A DNA stretch of 64,000 nt, taken from assembly GCF_010389155.1 (NCBI RefSeq), contig NC_057769.1, forward strand, positions 29,512,735 through 29,576,734. Direction: 5' to 3'. Under the pieces are notes generated by a model. It worked only from the letters and a program-made list of their open reading frames with translations, did not search any database and was not told the origin of the DNA. Of this stretch, positions 38,334-48,068 are shown in pieces. The first letter of the stretch is position 1. The number at the start of each line of letters is the position of its first letter. The position numbers and the translations under genes are program-made. This DNA is from Erigeron canadensis (Eukaryota; Streptophyta; Magnoliopsida; Asterales; Asteraceae).

Positions 38334-38762
38334 TTTTTTTTTAACAGTCAAAAAGGATATTTTATTAAAAGAAGAAAAAACTAGCGAAGAGCTAGGAACA
38401 CAAAGCATAATAGAAAGGCAGAAATTACAAACTAAGGGTGAGCAAATTAAAGAGGCATAACAGAAACTAGAAACAGAAGGAGTTCCACTTATGCCAATCG
38501 ATGGTATTATTTGGTGATCTATGAGTAATCCAGAGGAAACTGAGGGATTTGAGTTCTTTAATTGCATAGCGAAGAGATGGAACTTTATTGTTTAAAACCA
38601 AATCATTCCGGGTCTTCCACAAAATCCAACAGTAGACAAGAACTACAATGTCAACAAACTTCTTCTTCCTTGTATCAATTCCAGCTGGCGTGTGTAAATC
38701 GAAAAGCTCTCTGAGATTAGAAGGCTTTGGTAAGGAGAGGCGGCACCATAAGGAAAGAAATG
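38334..38762 (-). mobile_element. 5'-truncated L1-type LINE tail
   Basis: The minus-strand frame to the stop at 38467 reads LSLPKPSNLRELFDLH, then VYCWILWKTRNDLVLNNK, then ELKSLSFLWITHR: the C-terminal zf-RVT region of plant L1-like reverse transcriptases. A 3' untranslated stretch and an A tail (T run at 38334-38342 on the plus strand) follow. Flanks TTTTGTATG (38325-38333) and TCTTGTATG (38763-38771) look like target duplications. Dead copy. Confidence 0.85.
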
Positions 38763-38771
38763 TCTTGTATG

Positions 38772-39164
38772 TTTTATTTGATCTTATCAAATGTGATAAA
38801 TGTATTGTGCCGATGCGTATTTATAAGCAACAACTCTTTTTGCACACGAGTAAGTCATGGACTTTTGTATATATGCGCACGAGCGAGTCATGGACTTTTG
38901 TCCTTGTAATGACTCGATCTACCCAAATACATAGAAAGTGATACGGGGCCGATTCAATTTTTCACATTTTAATTTTGTATATTATAACTAAACATAAAGA
39001 TTTGTGCAATTTATATAAGAAAATAAAAATACTTGTTAATATTGATCAATATTTAGTCAATCATTATGTCATTTAAATGATCTAACGGTGGATGAAGTTA
39101 GAAATGAAATTCAATCAATATTTCTTCACATAGTTTGAAATTAAGCGTTCTACATATCATATTA
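38772..39164. other. intergenic, no gene seen
   Basis: Two near copies of AGTCATGGACTTTTGT (about 38852 and 38887) form a short tandem repeat. Nothing else is supportable. Confidence 0.5.
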
Positions 39165-39325
39165 GGGTTTTCCTAAACCTAGTTTTTAGGGCTACTAGTT
39201 AAAATGCATTAAATATTTGTATACACTTACGGTAAAAATAACATTTGATTTTTTTAATATGAAAGATACAAGTTTTTTATACACGTTAGATGTAGCCATA
39301 ATGACTGCATTTAACATTTTCTATT
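39165..39325. mobile_element. Mutator-type MITE M1, diverged copy
   Basis: Shows GGGTTTTCCTAAACCTAG, then TGTATACACTTACGGTA, then AATATGAAAGATACAAGTTTTT, ATACACGTTAGATG and TGCATTTAACATTTTC, in the order seen at 54591-54746. Confidence 0.6.
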
Positions 39326-39894
39326 GTATTATACACAGTGGATGTTGCATGTTGTAGCGCTTACACTTACGACGGTGTGGTGGTGGTAATGGTGGTTGCA
39401 AATAGTTTAGGTAAATTCATGTAAAGGTAAATTAATTAGAATTGTACGCTATCATTAAAATAATTAAAACTTTAACATATAATAGTTCAAATTTGTTCAG
39501 AATCGAATTTTGATATTACATAGTTAAAATTTTAATGATAAAATTACAATATTTTATATGCACACTAATAAGTATCATTTTTCTTATATCCTCATATACA
39601 CAAATTAAATTTGGTACGTGTTAAGTAACTATGCATCTCTAGCATATAATTAATATTTTGATAAAATACAATAAAGGAAATGAAATTCTTGTGATAAGAG
39701 TTTCTGCAACAATAATACGAGTATTTTCTTGCAAAGGAAGCAATTCTTTAATGATTTAGGTAATGATATCTTTAGTATATATACAATACAATGATTCGAA
39801 AAACATATGTAAACAAAAAATCCCCCTTTTCCAAAGCATTATGAAATGATGATGATCATCATATAATATTGATTTTGATTGGAGATCTATATAT

Positions 39895-40073
39895 ATATAT
39901 ATATAGCCTTGTTAATAATCCCTTAACGGCCTGCAGACTCTTGTATCGGGTCGGGTCATCACAGTCTCGTTTTTTTAGCCGTCTGTTCCGTGTAGATGAC
40001 AGCGATGAGTTGAATTGCAAGTTAAAGCCACCAACCAACTGCCGATCCAGTAGGGTCCTTCGTGCTGTCAATG
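39895..40073 (+). pseudogene. presequence exon of the sHSP gene, start codon lost
   Basis: From about 39899 the frame reads SLVNNPLTACRLL, SSQSRFFSRLFRVDD and CKLKPPTN, ending GTCAATG|GTACGTA, a strong donor at 40074 (phase 1). It matches the first exon of the copy at 49 kb (LVACNPLTARSL, SYSRFFSTSTDCFR, CNLKPP) and has the Arg/Ser-rich look of a mitochondrial targeting presequence. Upstream in frame there is only TTG and a (TA)n tract back to a TGA at 39842. The other copy's ATGGCTTTC start is replaced by TA repeats, so this exon has no in-frame ATG. Confidence 0.75.
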
Positions 40074-40300
40074 GTACGTATATATAGTACCTGAGTTTGT
40101 GCATCTAGCCCATATATATATAATGGGAAAAAGATCATGGCTTTACCTATCTTAGGTACTGTCATGTTAAAAAAGGTTACAATTCAAACCTATTAATTTG
40201 ATAAACATACATAGCCCCGTAAATTTTACATAATCCCTTCCTGAAATACGCTTACTTTACCTAAAGAGGTACTACATATTTTACCTAAGTTTTCCTCATA

Positions 40301-40625
40301 TCTATACTAGTTATTAAAGAAAATACCCCCATGTTGAAAGTTACATGGGGGGAAATGTCTAAAATGTCCTTCCATGTAATATTTTAATCTACTACCCTTA
40401 AAATATATAATATTTTAACTTAGCACTCAGATATTTTCAGTTACAATACCCCTTAACATTAATGATTACATTACACTATCAATCCTTTATCTTTTTAAAT
40501 ATCTCCATTAACCCTTTATATCAATAATCTACACCAATCGACGCCTCATCTGTCACCAACCGTCGCACCTGCCACCACATCGTCGCCGCCACAATCACCG
40601 CCGCATTGTGCGGGTAACGTGCTAG
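40301..40625 (+). mobile_element. non-autonomous Helitron-like element
   Basis: Starts TCTATACTAGTTATTAAAG after an A and ends GTGCTAG before a T, as Helitrons insert between A and T and end CTRR. A CCGCA-TTG-TGCGG hairpin (40601-40613) lies 12 bases before the end. It sits in the intron (40074-40686) of the sHSP gene and has no coding capacity. Confidence 0.7.
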
Positions 40626-40686
40626 TATAATATAATATTAGTTATAACTAACCTTTTACTATTTTCCCCATGGTACAATCTATCAG

Positions 40687-41171
40687 AGGCGTTTAGTCCA
40701 CGAGTCTCAGCAACTAGAAACATGGCCCGTATACTAAACTCGATGGAATATGAAGCGGGCTTGGGGTCGTATTCTGATAGTGGCTGCCCAAGGTGGGATG
40801 TGATGCAGGATGCAAAAGCTCTCTACATAGTTCGCGACATGACTGGATTCCCACGAAAAGATGAGATATATCGAGAGGATCGGGAGTTATATTTACCAGA
40901 ACACAGAATAGTCTTTGGCTGTACACGTGTGTGCCACTTTGGATGCACACTTACATTTATCGTAGGACAAGATGGCCCCGATCCAGGTGCAGCTTATGAA
41001 GGGTACAGAGTGAGAATGTGGTTACCGGAACCATACAGCGCAGTATGGGATATCAAAATGGGGGTAAAGAATGAGATCCTTACAGTAATTGTTCCTAAGG
41101 AAACAAAAGGCAAGCGGATCCACAGGTTCACCATGCTACCAAATTTCTTTTCGTCACAAGTAGTCTATTAA
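40687..41171 (+). CDS. diverged mitochondrial-type small heat-shock protein
   Basis: Exon 2 starts after TATCAG at 40687 with two bases joining the phase-1 end of the 40073 exon; PRVSATRNMARILNSM corresponds to the SQVLNLMDQ segment of plant mitochondrial sHSPs. The first ATG in frame is 40722, giving 149 residues (MARILNSM to SSQVVY). PRWDVMQDAKALYIVRDM matches the start of the alpha-crystallin domain (family RxGWDVKEDDKALYLRVDM). VGQDGPDPGAAYEGY is shared with the other local copies, and NEILTVIVPKE is the final consensus with EIL in place of GVL. The frame is intact. Because the presequence exon lacks an ATG, translation would start at 40722 without a targeting signal, so it may act outside mitochondria or not at all. 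The related copy at 48 kb has an additional intron here. Confidence 0.78.
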
Positions 41172-41483
41172 ATTTGCATTTTCACATGCTCGGTATATTT
41201 TCTGATAAAAATTTGGGATTTTATTGTTTCTCAATCTTTCTTGTGCATTTCAAGAATAATTTGTGACTTTCTTTCACTCTAGCTTTTGCTACTACGTACG
41301 GGGTATCTTATAAGTTAATGTTGAATGGCTGAGCGAGTGGAGCATCAATATACATTTTTTTGCGGTTTTCTATCGGAATACTTTTAGTTAGGTTTTGCTT
41401 TTAACTCGAGATCGAAGAAGATGCTCAGATGAGGCTCGATAATCTTCAATTCTTTTGGATCTCTAAAAGAGGAGCCTACTTAA

Positions 41484-41640
41484 CCATTGGGTAATAGCCC
41501 AGTGGCCACCAGCCTCCATTCAGGGGAGGTCTTGGGTACGAGTATTGCCAAAGAATGGTGTCCTCTTTGATATCAACCATGATTGGTGTCTTCATTTCAT
41601 CTTCGGTCTGACGAGGTCGGTGAACATTCTTTTTTGATGA
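41484..41640 (+). mobile_element. SINE-like sequence, family S5
   Basis: GGGTAATAGCCCAGTGGCC and TCTTGGGTACGAGTATTGCC are spaced like Pol III A and B boxes, followed by a body to about 41630. No target duplication found. Confidence 0.45.
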
Positions 41641-41751
41641 GGGTGAGGATGCTATTTGGTTAGAAAGAATGAGTTTTTAGAATGATGAAAATATATATTG
41701 AAAATATTCTGATGGTAAAATGCAACTGAATTGAGCTCTGTGTTTGAGGGA

Positions 41752-42177
41752 CTAAAAGTGTAAATATTTTGAGTTTGGCCGTTTGAGGGTCATTGTGTAA
41801 GTATTTTGAATTTTGAACGTTGGAGGAGCGTGTTGTAGTTTCTCTTTAAAGAGCGGGTCCTTCATCTGGAACATCTCAAAACCCAAACTATTAACCATCT
41901 GAAAAATGTCTTCTTCATCAAATAAATGATTGTTGATCAAGTGCATAAGGGTATCATGGCCGATATCCTCGACCACCAAAAGGTCAAAGAGGAACTTCTT
42001 GTTGTTATGCGAAAACTTAACGAGAAGAAACAATGGTGTCGAGAAGAAATCGATTACATACAAACCGGGTATTGTACTGAGCTTGAGTGACAATATTTTA
42101 CGTATTTGCAAGGAAAGATCGATAAGATTACAATTGATGTGCAACAAATTGCTTTTGCAGTCATAACTTTGGACCAT
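41752..42177. other. ambiguous overlapping reading frames
   Basis: The minus strand is open for 141 codons (hydrophobic, no recognisable family). On the plus strand 41929-42090 reads MADILDHQKVKEELLVVM and RKLNEKKQWCREEIDY in a helical, charged, protein-like manner, then a TGA, then resumes as QGKIDKITIDVQQ. I favour a decayed plus-strand gene over the minus frame, but neither is identified. Confidence 0.3.
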
Positions 42178-42360
42178 CTGATCATATGAGGTAAAACAAT
42201 GAATAATTTCCGTTCTTGAAGTGGTCTAAACACTATCATGTTGTATGTTTCTCTTTAATAAGTTTGTAATGTTTTTAAAATACTTAAATAAATTACATAA
42301 TTCAGAACACTCAAAAACACTTAATTAAAACACTAAAACACAGTTCATACTTCAAAACAA

Positions 42361-42732
42361 TTAAAAAGCAACCATGATATGCTCCCTGAAGCACTGCTCA
42401 TAATTGAAACGCCTCCCATACTTCTCACGGTACTCCTGATGAGCCATTGCATAAAGCATCTCATCATCGACGATCCTCCCTTGTGCATTCAACCTCATAC
42501 AAATTGCCTCAAATTGCTTACATGCGTGCCGAATTACTCTTATGTGACTTGCTACTTGATTTTTGCTTTGTAGACCTTCAGTCGTGTCCCTGTTGAACAA
42601 TGCAGTAATGTCGTTCCAAAAGTTTTCGGTTGGGTTACCCATTTCACATCTACCAGACACTGGGTCAAGATGCCTCAACATCCAACACGCCGACAACAAA
42701 AGATCTTCTGCTTCAGTCCACGGATGCGCCAT
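42361..42732 (-). CDS. Myb/SANT-like protein of PIF/Harbinger type
   Basis: An intact 123-residue frame. It opens MAHPWTEAEDLLLSACWM, a trihelix/SANT-like helix with spaced aromatic residues. GNPTENFWNDITALFNRD matches the helix 2 region (TFWKRIxxYFN in relatives), then KNQVASHIRVIRHACKQFEA and EMLYAMAHQEYREKYGRRFNYEQCF. This layout is typical of the short plant proteins often labelled glutathione S-transferase T3-like, which are ORF1 DNA-binding proteins of PIF/Harbinger transposons or host genes derived from them. A TATA box lies about 80 bases upstream. No partner nuclease lies beside it; the nearest Harbinger relics are 8 kb away on the other strand. Confidence 0.72.
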   Translation of the reverse strand: MAHPWTEAEDLLLSACWMLRHLDPVSGRCEMGNPTENFWNDITALFNRDTTEGLQSKNQVASHIRVIRHACKQFEAICMRLNAQGRIVDDEMLYAMAHQEYREKYGRRFNYEQCFREHIMVAF

Positions 42733-42808
42733 TTGGTTGTGATGAATGAAATGATTGATAAAGATATAAGGATTTGATATATGCTATAGGAAGAAAGTAT
42801 GGCCAAGT

Positions 42809-42822
42809 ATATATAGAAGTTG
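42809..42822 (-). promoter_or_regulatory. TATA box of the Myb/SANT gene
   Basis: CTATATATACTTGG on the minus strand, 77 to 90 bases before the ATG at 42732, with a pyrimidine-rich stretch just downstream (CTTTCTTCCTATAG). Confidence 0.5.
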
Positions 42823-42954
42823 AGAAAAAAAAGGCACACCTACTCCTAACATTCGGATTTCAAAAAGAAACAAAAAAAAAAACGATCACTTCATACGCTC
42901 CCAATGGCCAAAACTAGCCATATGTGTTATACTTATTTGTAAAGTTAATGAAAG

Positions 42955-43140
42955 TTTAGGGTAGTTTTTTTAACTATTTTTTTGCCAAACAATTGGCAAA
43001 ACACCACTACACCATCACTTTTAGCAAGTTTTTGCTAAATTTGGCTTGTTTTTGGCTAACCCACTTGTCACACCCTCATTGGCTAAAAACTTGCCAAAAC
43101 TTGCCAATTAGCCAAGGATTTGGCATTACACCCTTGCCCT
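42955..43140. repeat. TTGGC/GCCAA-rich subterminal-like repeat
   Basis: At least eight short TTGGC or GCCAA words in both orientations, ending GGCATTACACCCTTGCCC. The dense paired motifs resemble the subterminal region of a DNA transposon, perhaps the one that carried the Myb/SANT gene. The other terminus was not found. Confidence 0.45.
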
Positions 43141-43629
43141 TTATATATATATATAAAAGGAAAGTTATTTTTAGTACAAGGGTTTGAAAAAATACAAAAA
43201 GTACAAGGTATTTCTTCCTTCTTTCTTCCATCTCTGACCACCACCACCACCACCACCACCATGATCATCTCCGACCACCACCATGATCCTCCGGTGACGG
43301 CAACCATCTTCGGCGAGACTTACACATGTTTAAATAACTTACATATGCGTAAGTACAACTTTTTTTAGCATTTTAGGGTTTAAAATTTCTAAGTTTTTTC
43401 CTTCGCGAGACAACCACCACCAGCCACCATCATCTCCGACCACTCCAACCACAGCGTCGGCGCCGACATCAAGGGCTTCGCCCGTACCGTAGCAAACCGT
43501 CACCATCTCTTGGATCGCCGCCCTATCAAATCCATACGATTCTCATGCATCCCTTGACGGTCAGCTTAGAACGGATGAGGGCCTCTGGCCCGTACCGTAT
43601 CCACTTGAAAACGAACCTGATTCTCGCCG

Positions 43630-43785
43630 GAAAGTTAACTTACACATGTGTAAGTTGTACTTACACATGTGTAAGTCTCGCCGGAGATGAGGTGGGTTAG
43701 ATTATAGACTCCATAAATTAGGGACCATTAGGGACATGGAACTTACACATGTGTAAGTTGTAATTTACACATATGTAAGTCGTGG
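43630..43785. repeat. ACTTACACATGTGTAAGT palindromes
   Basis: Perfect 18 bp palindromes at about 43638, 43659 and 43740, with near copies at about 43319, 43763 and 44408, all within the Mutator-like element. Confidence 0.9.
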
Positions 43786-43855
43786 TGGCGGTAGTCGTCG
43801 TTGCCAGAGGATCATGATGGTGGTCGGAGATGATGGTAGTGGTGGTGATGGTGGT

Positions 43856-44391
43856 TAGGGGTGTAAACGAGTCAAGTCTGCTCGCAAATTATTCGAATTC
43901 GCTTCGTAAAAAGCTCGTATCAAGCCGAGCCTAAACGAGCTCGAGTTGAATTCGAGCTTAGCTATTGATTCTTTTAGTAATCGAGCCCGAGCTCAAGCTT
44001 CCAATACATAACTCGATTAAGCTCGTGAGCCTAAACGAGCTTTCATATATAATATAATAATATAATTATTTATGATATACATACATATTATATTAATCGA
44101 GCTTTCAAATACTAATCGAGTCGAGCCTAAATGAGCTTTTTTCACGAGTTTCAAATAATCGAGCTAAAATATGATCATTTACCGAGCTCGAGCTCAAATT
44201 CATTTGTTTTATTTTTTTTGACAAACGAGCAGATATCGAGTCGAGCTCGAGCTTTATTAATACGTCACGAGCCGAGCTCGAGTTTAAACACTAAGGTTCG
44301 AATGAGCACGAGGTCAAGCTCGAGCTTTTAAAACGAACTCGAGCTCGAGGACTGCCAAGATCGGGCTCGACTCGACTCGTTTACACCCGTA
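43856..44391. mobile_element. GAGCTCG-rich hAT-type MITE, copy 4
   Basis: Starts TAGGGGTGTAAACGAG and ends CTCGTTTACACCCGTA. A perfect 8 bp duplication, ATGGTGGT, lies at 43848-43855 and 44392-44399. The interior is full of GAGCTCGAGCTC words. 536 bp. Confidence 0.92.
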
Positions 44392-44593
44392 ATGGTGGTT
44401 GTATAACTTGCACATGTGTAAGTCGTGGTGCCGGTGTTCGCCGTCGCTGAAGGATCATGGTGGTGGTCGGAGATATGGTGGTGGTAGTGATGGTGGTGGT
44501 GGTGGTTGGAGATGGTAAAAAATAAATGATTGAGAAGCGTCCCTAATGGTCCCTAAAATAAGGAGTCCCTAATTTAACTTTTCCATATATAAA

Positions 44594-45095
44594 TATGAGA
44601 AAAGTGAATATGGGGTTGTCCCCCATCTAAGCTTAGATGGGGAACATCTCACATTCAAATATTTTAAGATTTGTTTGTAATTTAAATAAAACCATGGGCC
44701 CATATATATGGGGATGGGAATAAAAGGTTGTCGGGTATCTAAACTTAGGTGTGGAATACTTACATATTGTTTTTTTTATCCATAAAAGTCATGGGGGTCC
44801 ATGTATTTATTCATTAAACAAGAAATAATAAAATATTAGTATATGAGGGGTTCCACACCTAAGTTTAGGTATCGGACAATCTTATATTCTCTTTTCTCAT
44901 ATATGTATATTTGGAAAGTGAACACGGGGTTGTTAGACACCTTGGGTGAAAAACCACTCACATACCAATTTTTAATAACCAAAATACATGAGAGTTTAAT
45001 CATTTATTATAAATATTATGGTTTTAGCATTTGAGAGATTTTTCATTCAAATTGGGTGTTTAACAACCTTATACTCATTTTTCTCCTATACATTG
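44594..45095. repeat. adjacent foldback sequences
   Basis: ATATGAGAAAAGTGAATATG (44594) is mirrored by ATATTCTCTTTTCTCATAT (44884). Within this, GTATCTAAACTTAGGTGTGG (44735) is mirrored by CCACACCTAAGTTTAGGTAT (44853). A second pair, GGGGTTGTTAGACACC (44926) and GGTGTTTAACAACC (45055), follows. Probably two or three inserted TIR elements. Confidence 0.7.
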
Positions 45096-45192
45096 TTGTA
45101 ACTACTAGTTTTGATTTTTTTTTTTAATTAAAATATACTAATCATCATAACATCTTAGCTAAGAGTACGTAGGCATGCATTATCAGTTCGTG

Positions 45193-45530
45193 ACATGATA
45201 GATATATATATTGACATTTAATTAGTTTTTGTCTTATTTATTTCAGCGTTGGAGAATATCTTTGGTTGTGTACGTGTATTCCAGCATAGCGGAACCAAAG
45301 TAATTCCACGATCGATTGAGGTTACGGTTGGAAAAGGTGGTCCTAATCCCGGATCCATTGACGGATATCGTGGGTACTCATTTCAGATTAATCTATCTGA
45401 TGAGATTTACAAGCCATCGACTTTTGCTGACATGGATGTGGAGAATGATATCCTCAAGATTAGCATTCCCAAAGAGAAAGGAAAGTGGATTGGTGAAATG
45501 CCAGTACAAGTATATTACTATGACGATTGA
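45193..45530 (+). pseudogene. small heat-shock-like gene remnant, last exon
   Basis: Exon 45247-45530 follows TATTTATTTCAG and reads in phase with LENIFGCVRVFQHSG, VTVGKGGPNPGSIDGYRGY, IYKPSTFADMDVENDILKIS and IPKEKGKW, ending TGA: the second half of an alpha-crystallin domain (family IYKxDxIKAEMKNGVLKVxVPK). The acceptor matches intron 2 of the copy at 48 kb. Just upstream, about 45200-45215, GTTCGTGACATGAT matches the VRDM segment of the preceding exon (GTTCGCGACATGAC at 40830), but the rest of that exon, its donor, and the presequence exon are not found. It is therefore most likely a relic. Confidence 0.72.
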
Positions 45531-48068
45531 CTATCAACCTTAAGATCGAGGCGATATAATTAATGGTCGTTCAGTTTTTTTGAAACCAAAGTTCCTACCG
45601 ATTATTGGCTTGAGTTTTTTTTTTCAAACTAGTGTATTGTATAAATTTATTTATCAAATTAGTATAATTTTAAAAATATTTACCAAATTAGTATAATTTT
45701 TGAAACCGTTGATTACTAAACAAGTTCTCTATGCTTCTTTTCTTTCAATTGCAACAAATTACTTCTAAAATCATCACGAATAACTAGGGGCTTGGGTGAG
45801 GAGCATAGATTGGAGGATTTGCACATACTGGTGAGGTAATTAACAAACTAACAATGCTAAAACTTATCACGACTTCAATGAAAAAACTACTTTTGCCTCA
45901 ATTGATGAGTTTAATAAGGTCCGTGTGGTTCTGTTAGGTCCAGTTTTGCTGAAAACTGGATCTCTCCAGTTGCATCTGGAGAGCATGAAGAATTGTCTGA
46001 AATATTTGAAGTCCAGTTACAATGTACAGTTTATGCAACTGACGACTTCCTCCAGTTGAAATCTGAAGAACAACAATCTGAAGACATTCCAGTTGGAGTC
46101 AAAGACAACAAGTGGAAGAAAGAGAAAGACAATGGCAACGAAACCCATTTGACTTTCTACCAGATTAATCAACTGGAGATCCTCCAGTGTAAATGCCTTT
46201 ACAAAGCTTTACACCGATTACGAGGAGGTCCTTTTACACTACATCCTTTTACCCGGATAATAATCTTGGCTCCAAATAGACTATAAATTTATGATCTTGG
46301 ATGCTTCATTTTTTCTTTTAACACTATGATTTCTCATGACATTTCGTCAGTTAAAAGTTTTCTATATATTTTGATGTTGGTAAGAAGGACATCCGGAGTA
46401 CATGACCTTCTAGATCAGACCAAATATCTGCATTGGGATGATAAACTCCAATATTCTTTAGCCGACCAAGATAGGCCCAAAAAAAGGAACCATTAGAAAA
46501 CACTGGTTTCTCAGCTCCGGCAAAGACACTTCCTATTATAACAACTCACTCCACACTTTTGTGCATGTTGTTGTTGTGTGTGTTATGGATGAATTTTTGC
46601 CAGGTTTTAGTTACAACAGGTATTTTTGACCGTTTGACAGACCCACAGAATGAAGTTCTAATTTGCGCCGGCCTCCCTCCTAAGAGTTGTCACTTTGGCA
46701 TTTTAAATTAATGTTGCAGCCTAAATTCTAAATTTTATTAGTGTTTCTCATTTGAGACCTGATGATCACCGGACTAAATAGCATATTGATTGTGTCTAGG
46801 TATCTGATGGTGTTAGCCAAACGGACCCAGCATGCCTAAGTCCTGATCCAGTTTCAATTTATGAGCCATCCCCAAATTCTGATTCAACTAATCAACACAC
46901 AAGCTCAGGAAACGAATTGTGGGTTACTATGATTTAAGCATGCTCCGATCTAGTTGAGGATTGATCCAACCCAAGAAATCTCCAGTCAAATGCCACGTGA
47001 AGAAGTTTTATGTTTTATTTGATTTTAATTTATAATTCCAGTTTCACTTCAATTATGTTGGAATTTTTGCAAGTTAGTTGGTTTGTGCCTGCTATGTAGG
47101 AATTAGTGGGCAGTTTTATTAGACTCGGTATTTGTATTCACGTCGAATGTTAGAAGTAGCATCTTGGCAAAATAAAAACTGTGTTCGTTTATTTTGCAGT
47201 CCAGTTTCACGTTAATTATATGTTCAGTGTGGGTTTGAGGGGAGAGGGGTTAGATGAGCATGAAGGAGAAGGAGGTGAAGGTCCAGTTTTACTTTGATTT
47301 CCATCGGTCTTTTCACCACCAGATTCTAAATATTCAATAGGTTTCTTCTGAATTATTGACTCCACTTGTAGAAAAGACTAGGGCCAGATAACTTCAACTT
47401 CAGACCAAATATCTGCTAAAAGAATGGCCTGGACCGTTTTAAGAACGATTAGGCCTATTCTAAGATGGCCCAGAGGAAGACATTTAAGCATGATATGATC
47501 ACCGGATTAAATAGCATATCGAATGTGTGTGGGCATGTGATGGTCTTAGGAAGAAGAAGCTGTCGGAGCAAGCACAAACGAAAGAAATGGATGGTGATTG
47601 ATATTCATATATCTTTCATTCCCTTATTTTTCTCAAAGTTGCCCATTTCAAACTTATTCCTAGCAACATAGTTTTGGTTGGGTGCATTAATCATCTATGA
47701 TTGTAATATTTGGCCTTTATCATAGCACCTTAAATTACATTTAACCATGTATGCTACATGCATCCAGCTTTCTGTGAGGTAATAAAGAAGGTAATCTTAT
47801 CTGATGCAAGCTTTATTTAATTTTTTTATTAAAATATAAACCGAAACAAGCTTTAACCAGTATCACAAGAAGTAAATGTGTACTGTGATCCCAAATGATC
47901 AAAAGTTATTGAACAAGAAGAATATAGTTAACCATGAATGTTAAATTTGAAAAAAACACAACGGTTTCACAAAGTTTCCAACCTTGATATATAATCTGCC
48001 AACAATACGCGAGATTGGTACTACATATTCATATTTAATCCGAACAAAATTTTAATGAAAATATATAT
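45531..48068. other. intergenic with duplicated blocks and one unidentified frame
   Basis: A 97-codon plus frame at 45993-46286 (charged, e.g. KDNKWKKEKDNGNE) has no family. The word CCAGTT recurs unusually often from 45940 to 47290. Two blocks repeat: CAGACCAAATATCTGC at 46415 and 47401, and GATCACCGGA(C/T)TAAATAGCATAT at 46764 and 47498, suggesting a duplication of about 0.75-1 kb. Confidence 0.45.

Larger units (their letters stand above)
43158..44584. mobile_element. Mutator-like element with nested hAT MITE
   Basis: The ends AGGAAAGTTATTTTTAG and CTAATTTAACTTTTCC are imperfect inverted repeats. Inside, a GACCACCACCACCACC arm near 43238 is mirrored by GGTGGTGGTGGTTGG near 44498. ATATATAAA flanks both ends (43149-43157, 44585-44593), 9 bp, although the flank is low complexity. 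The interior holds the hAT MITE at 43856-44391 and several ACTTACACATGTGTAAGT palindromes. Confidence 0.6.

Noticed and set aside
39869..39871. Translation start of the sHSP presequence exon here
   Set aside because: The codon is TTG, with no in-frame ATG before it.
43083..43368. His- or Val-rich frames on both strands
   Set aside because: Generated by the CCACCACCACC trinucleotide array in the Mutator-like element.
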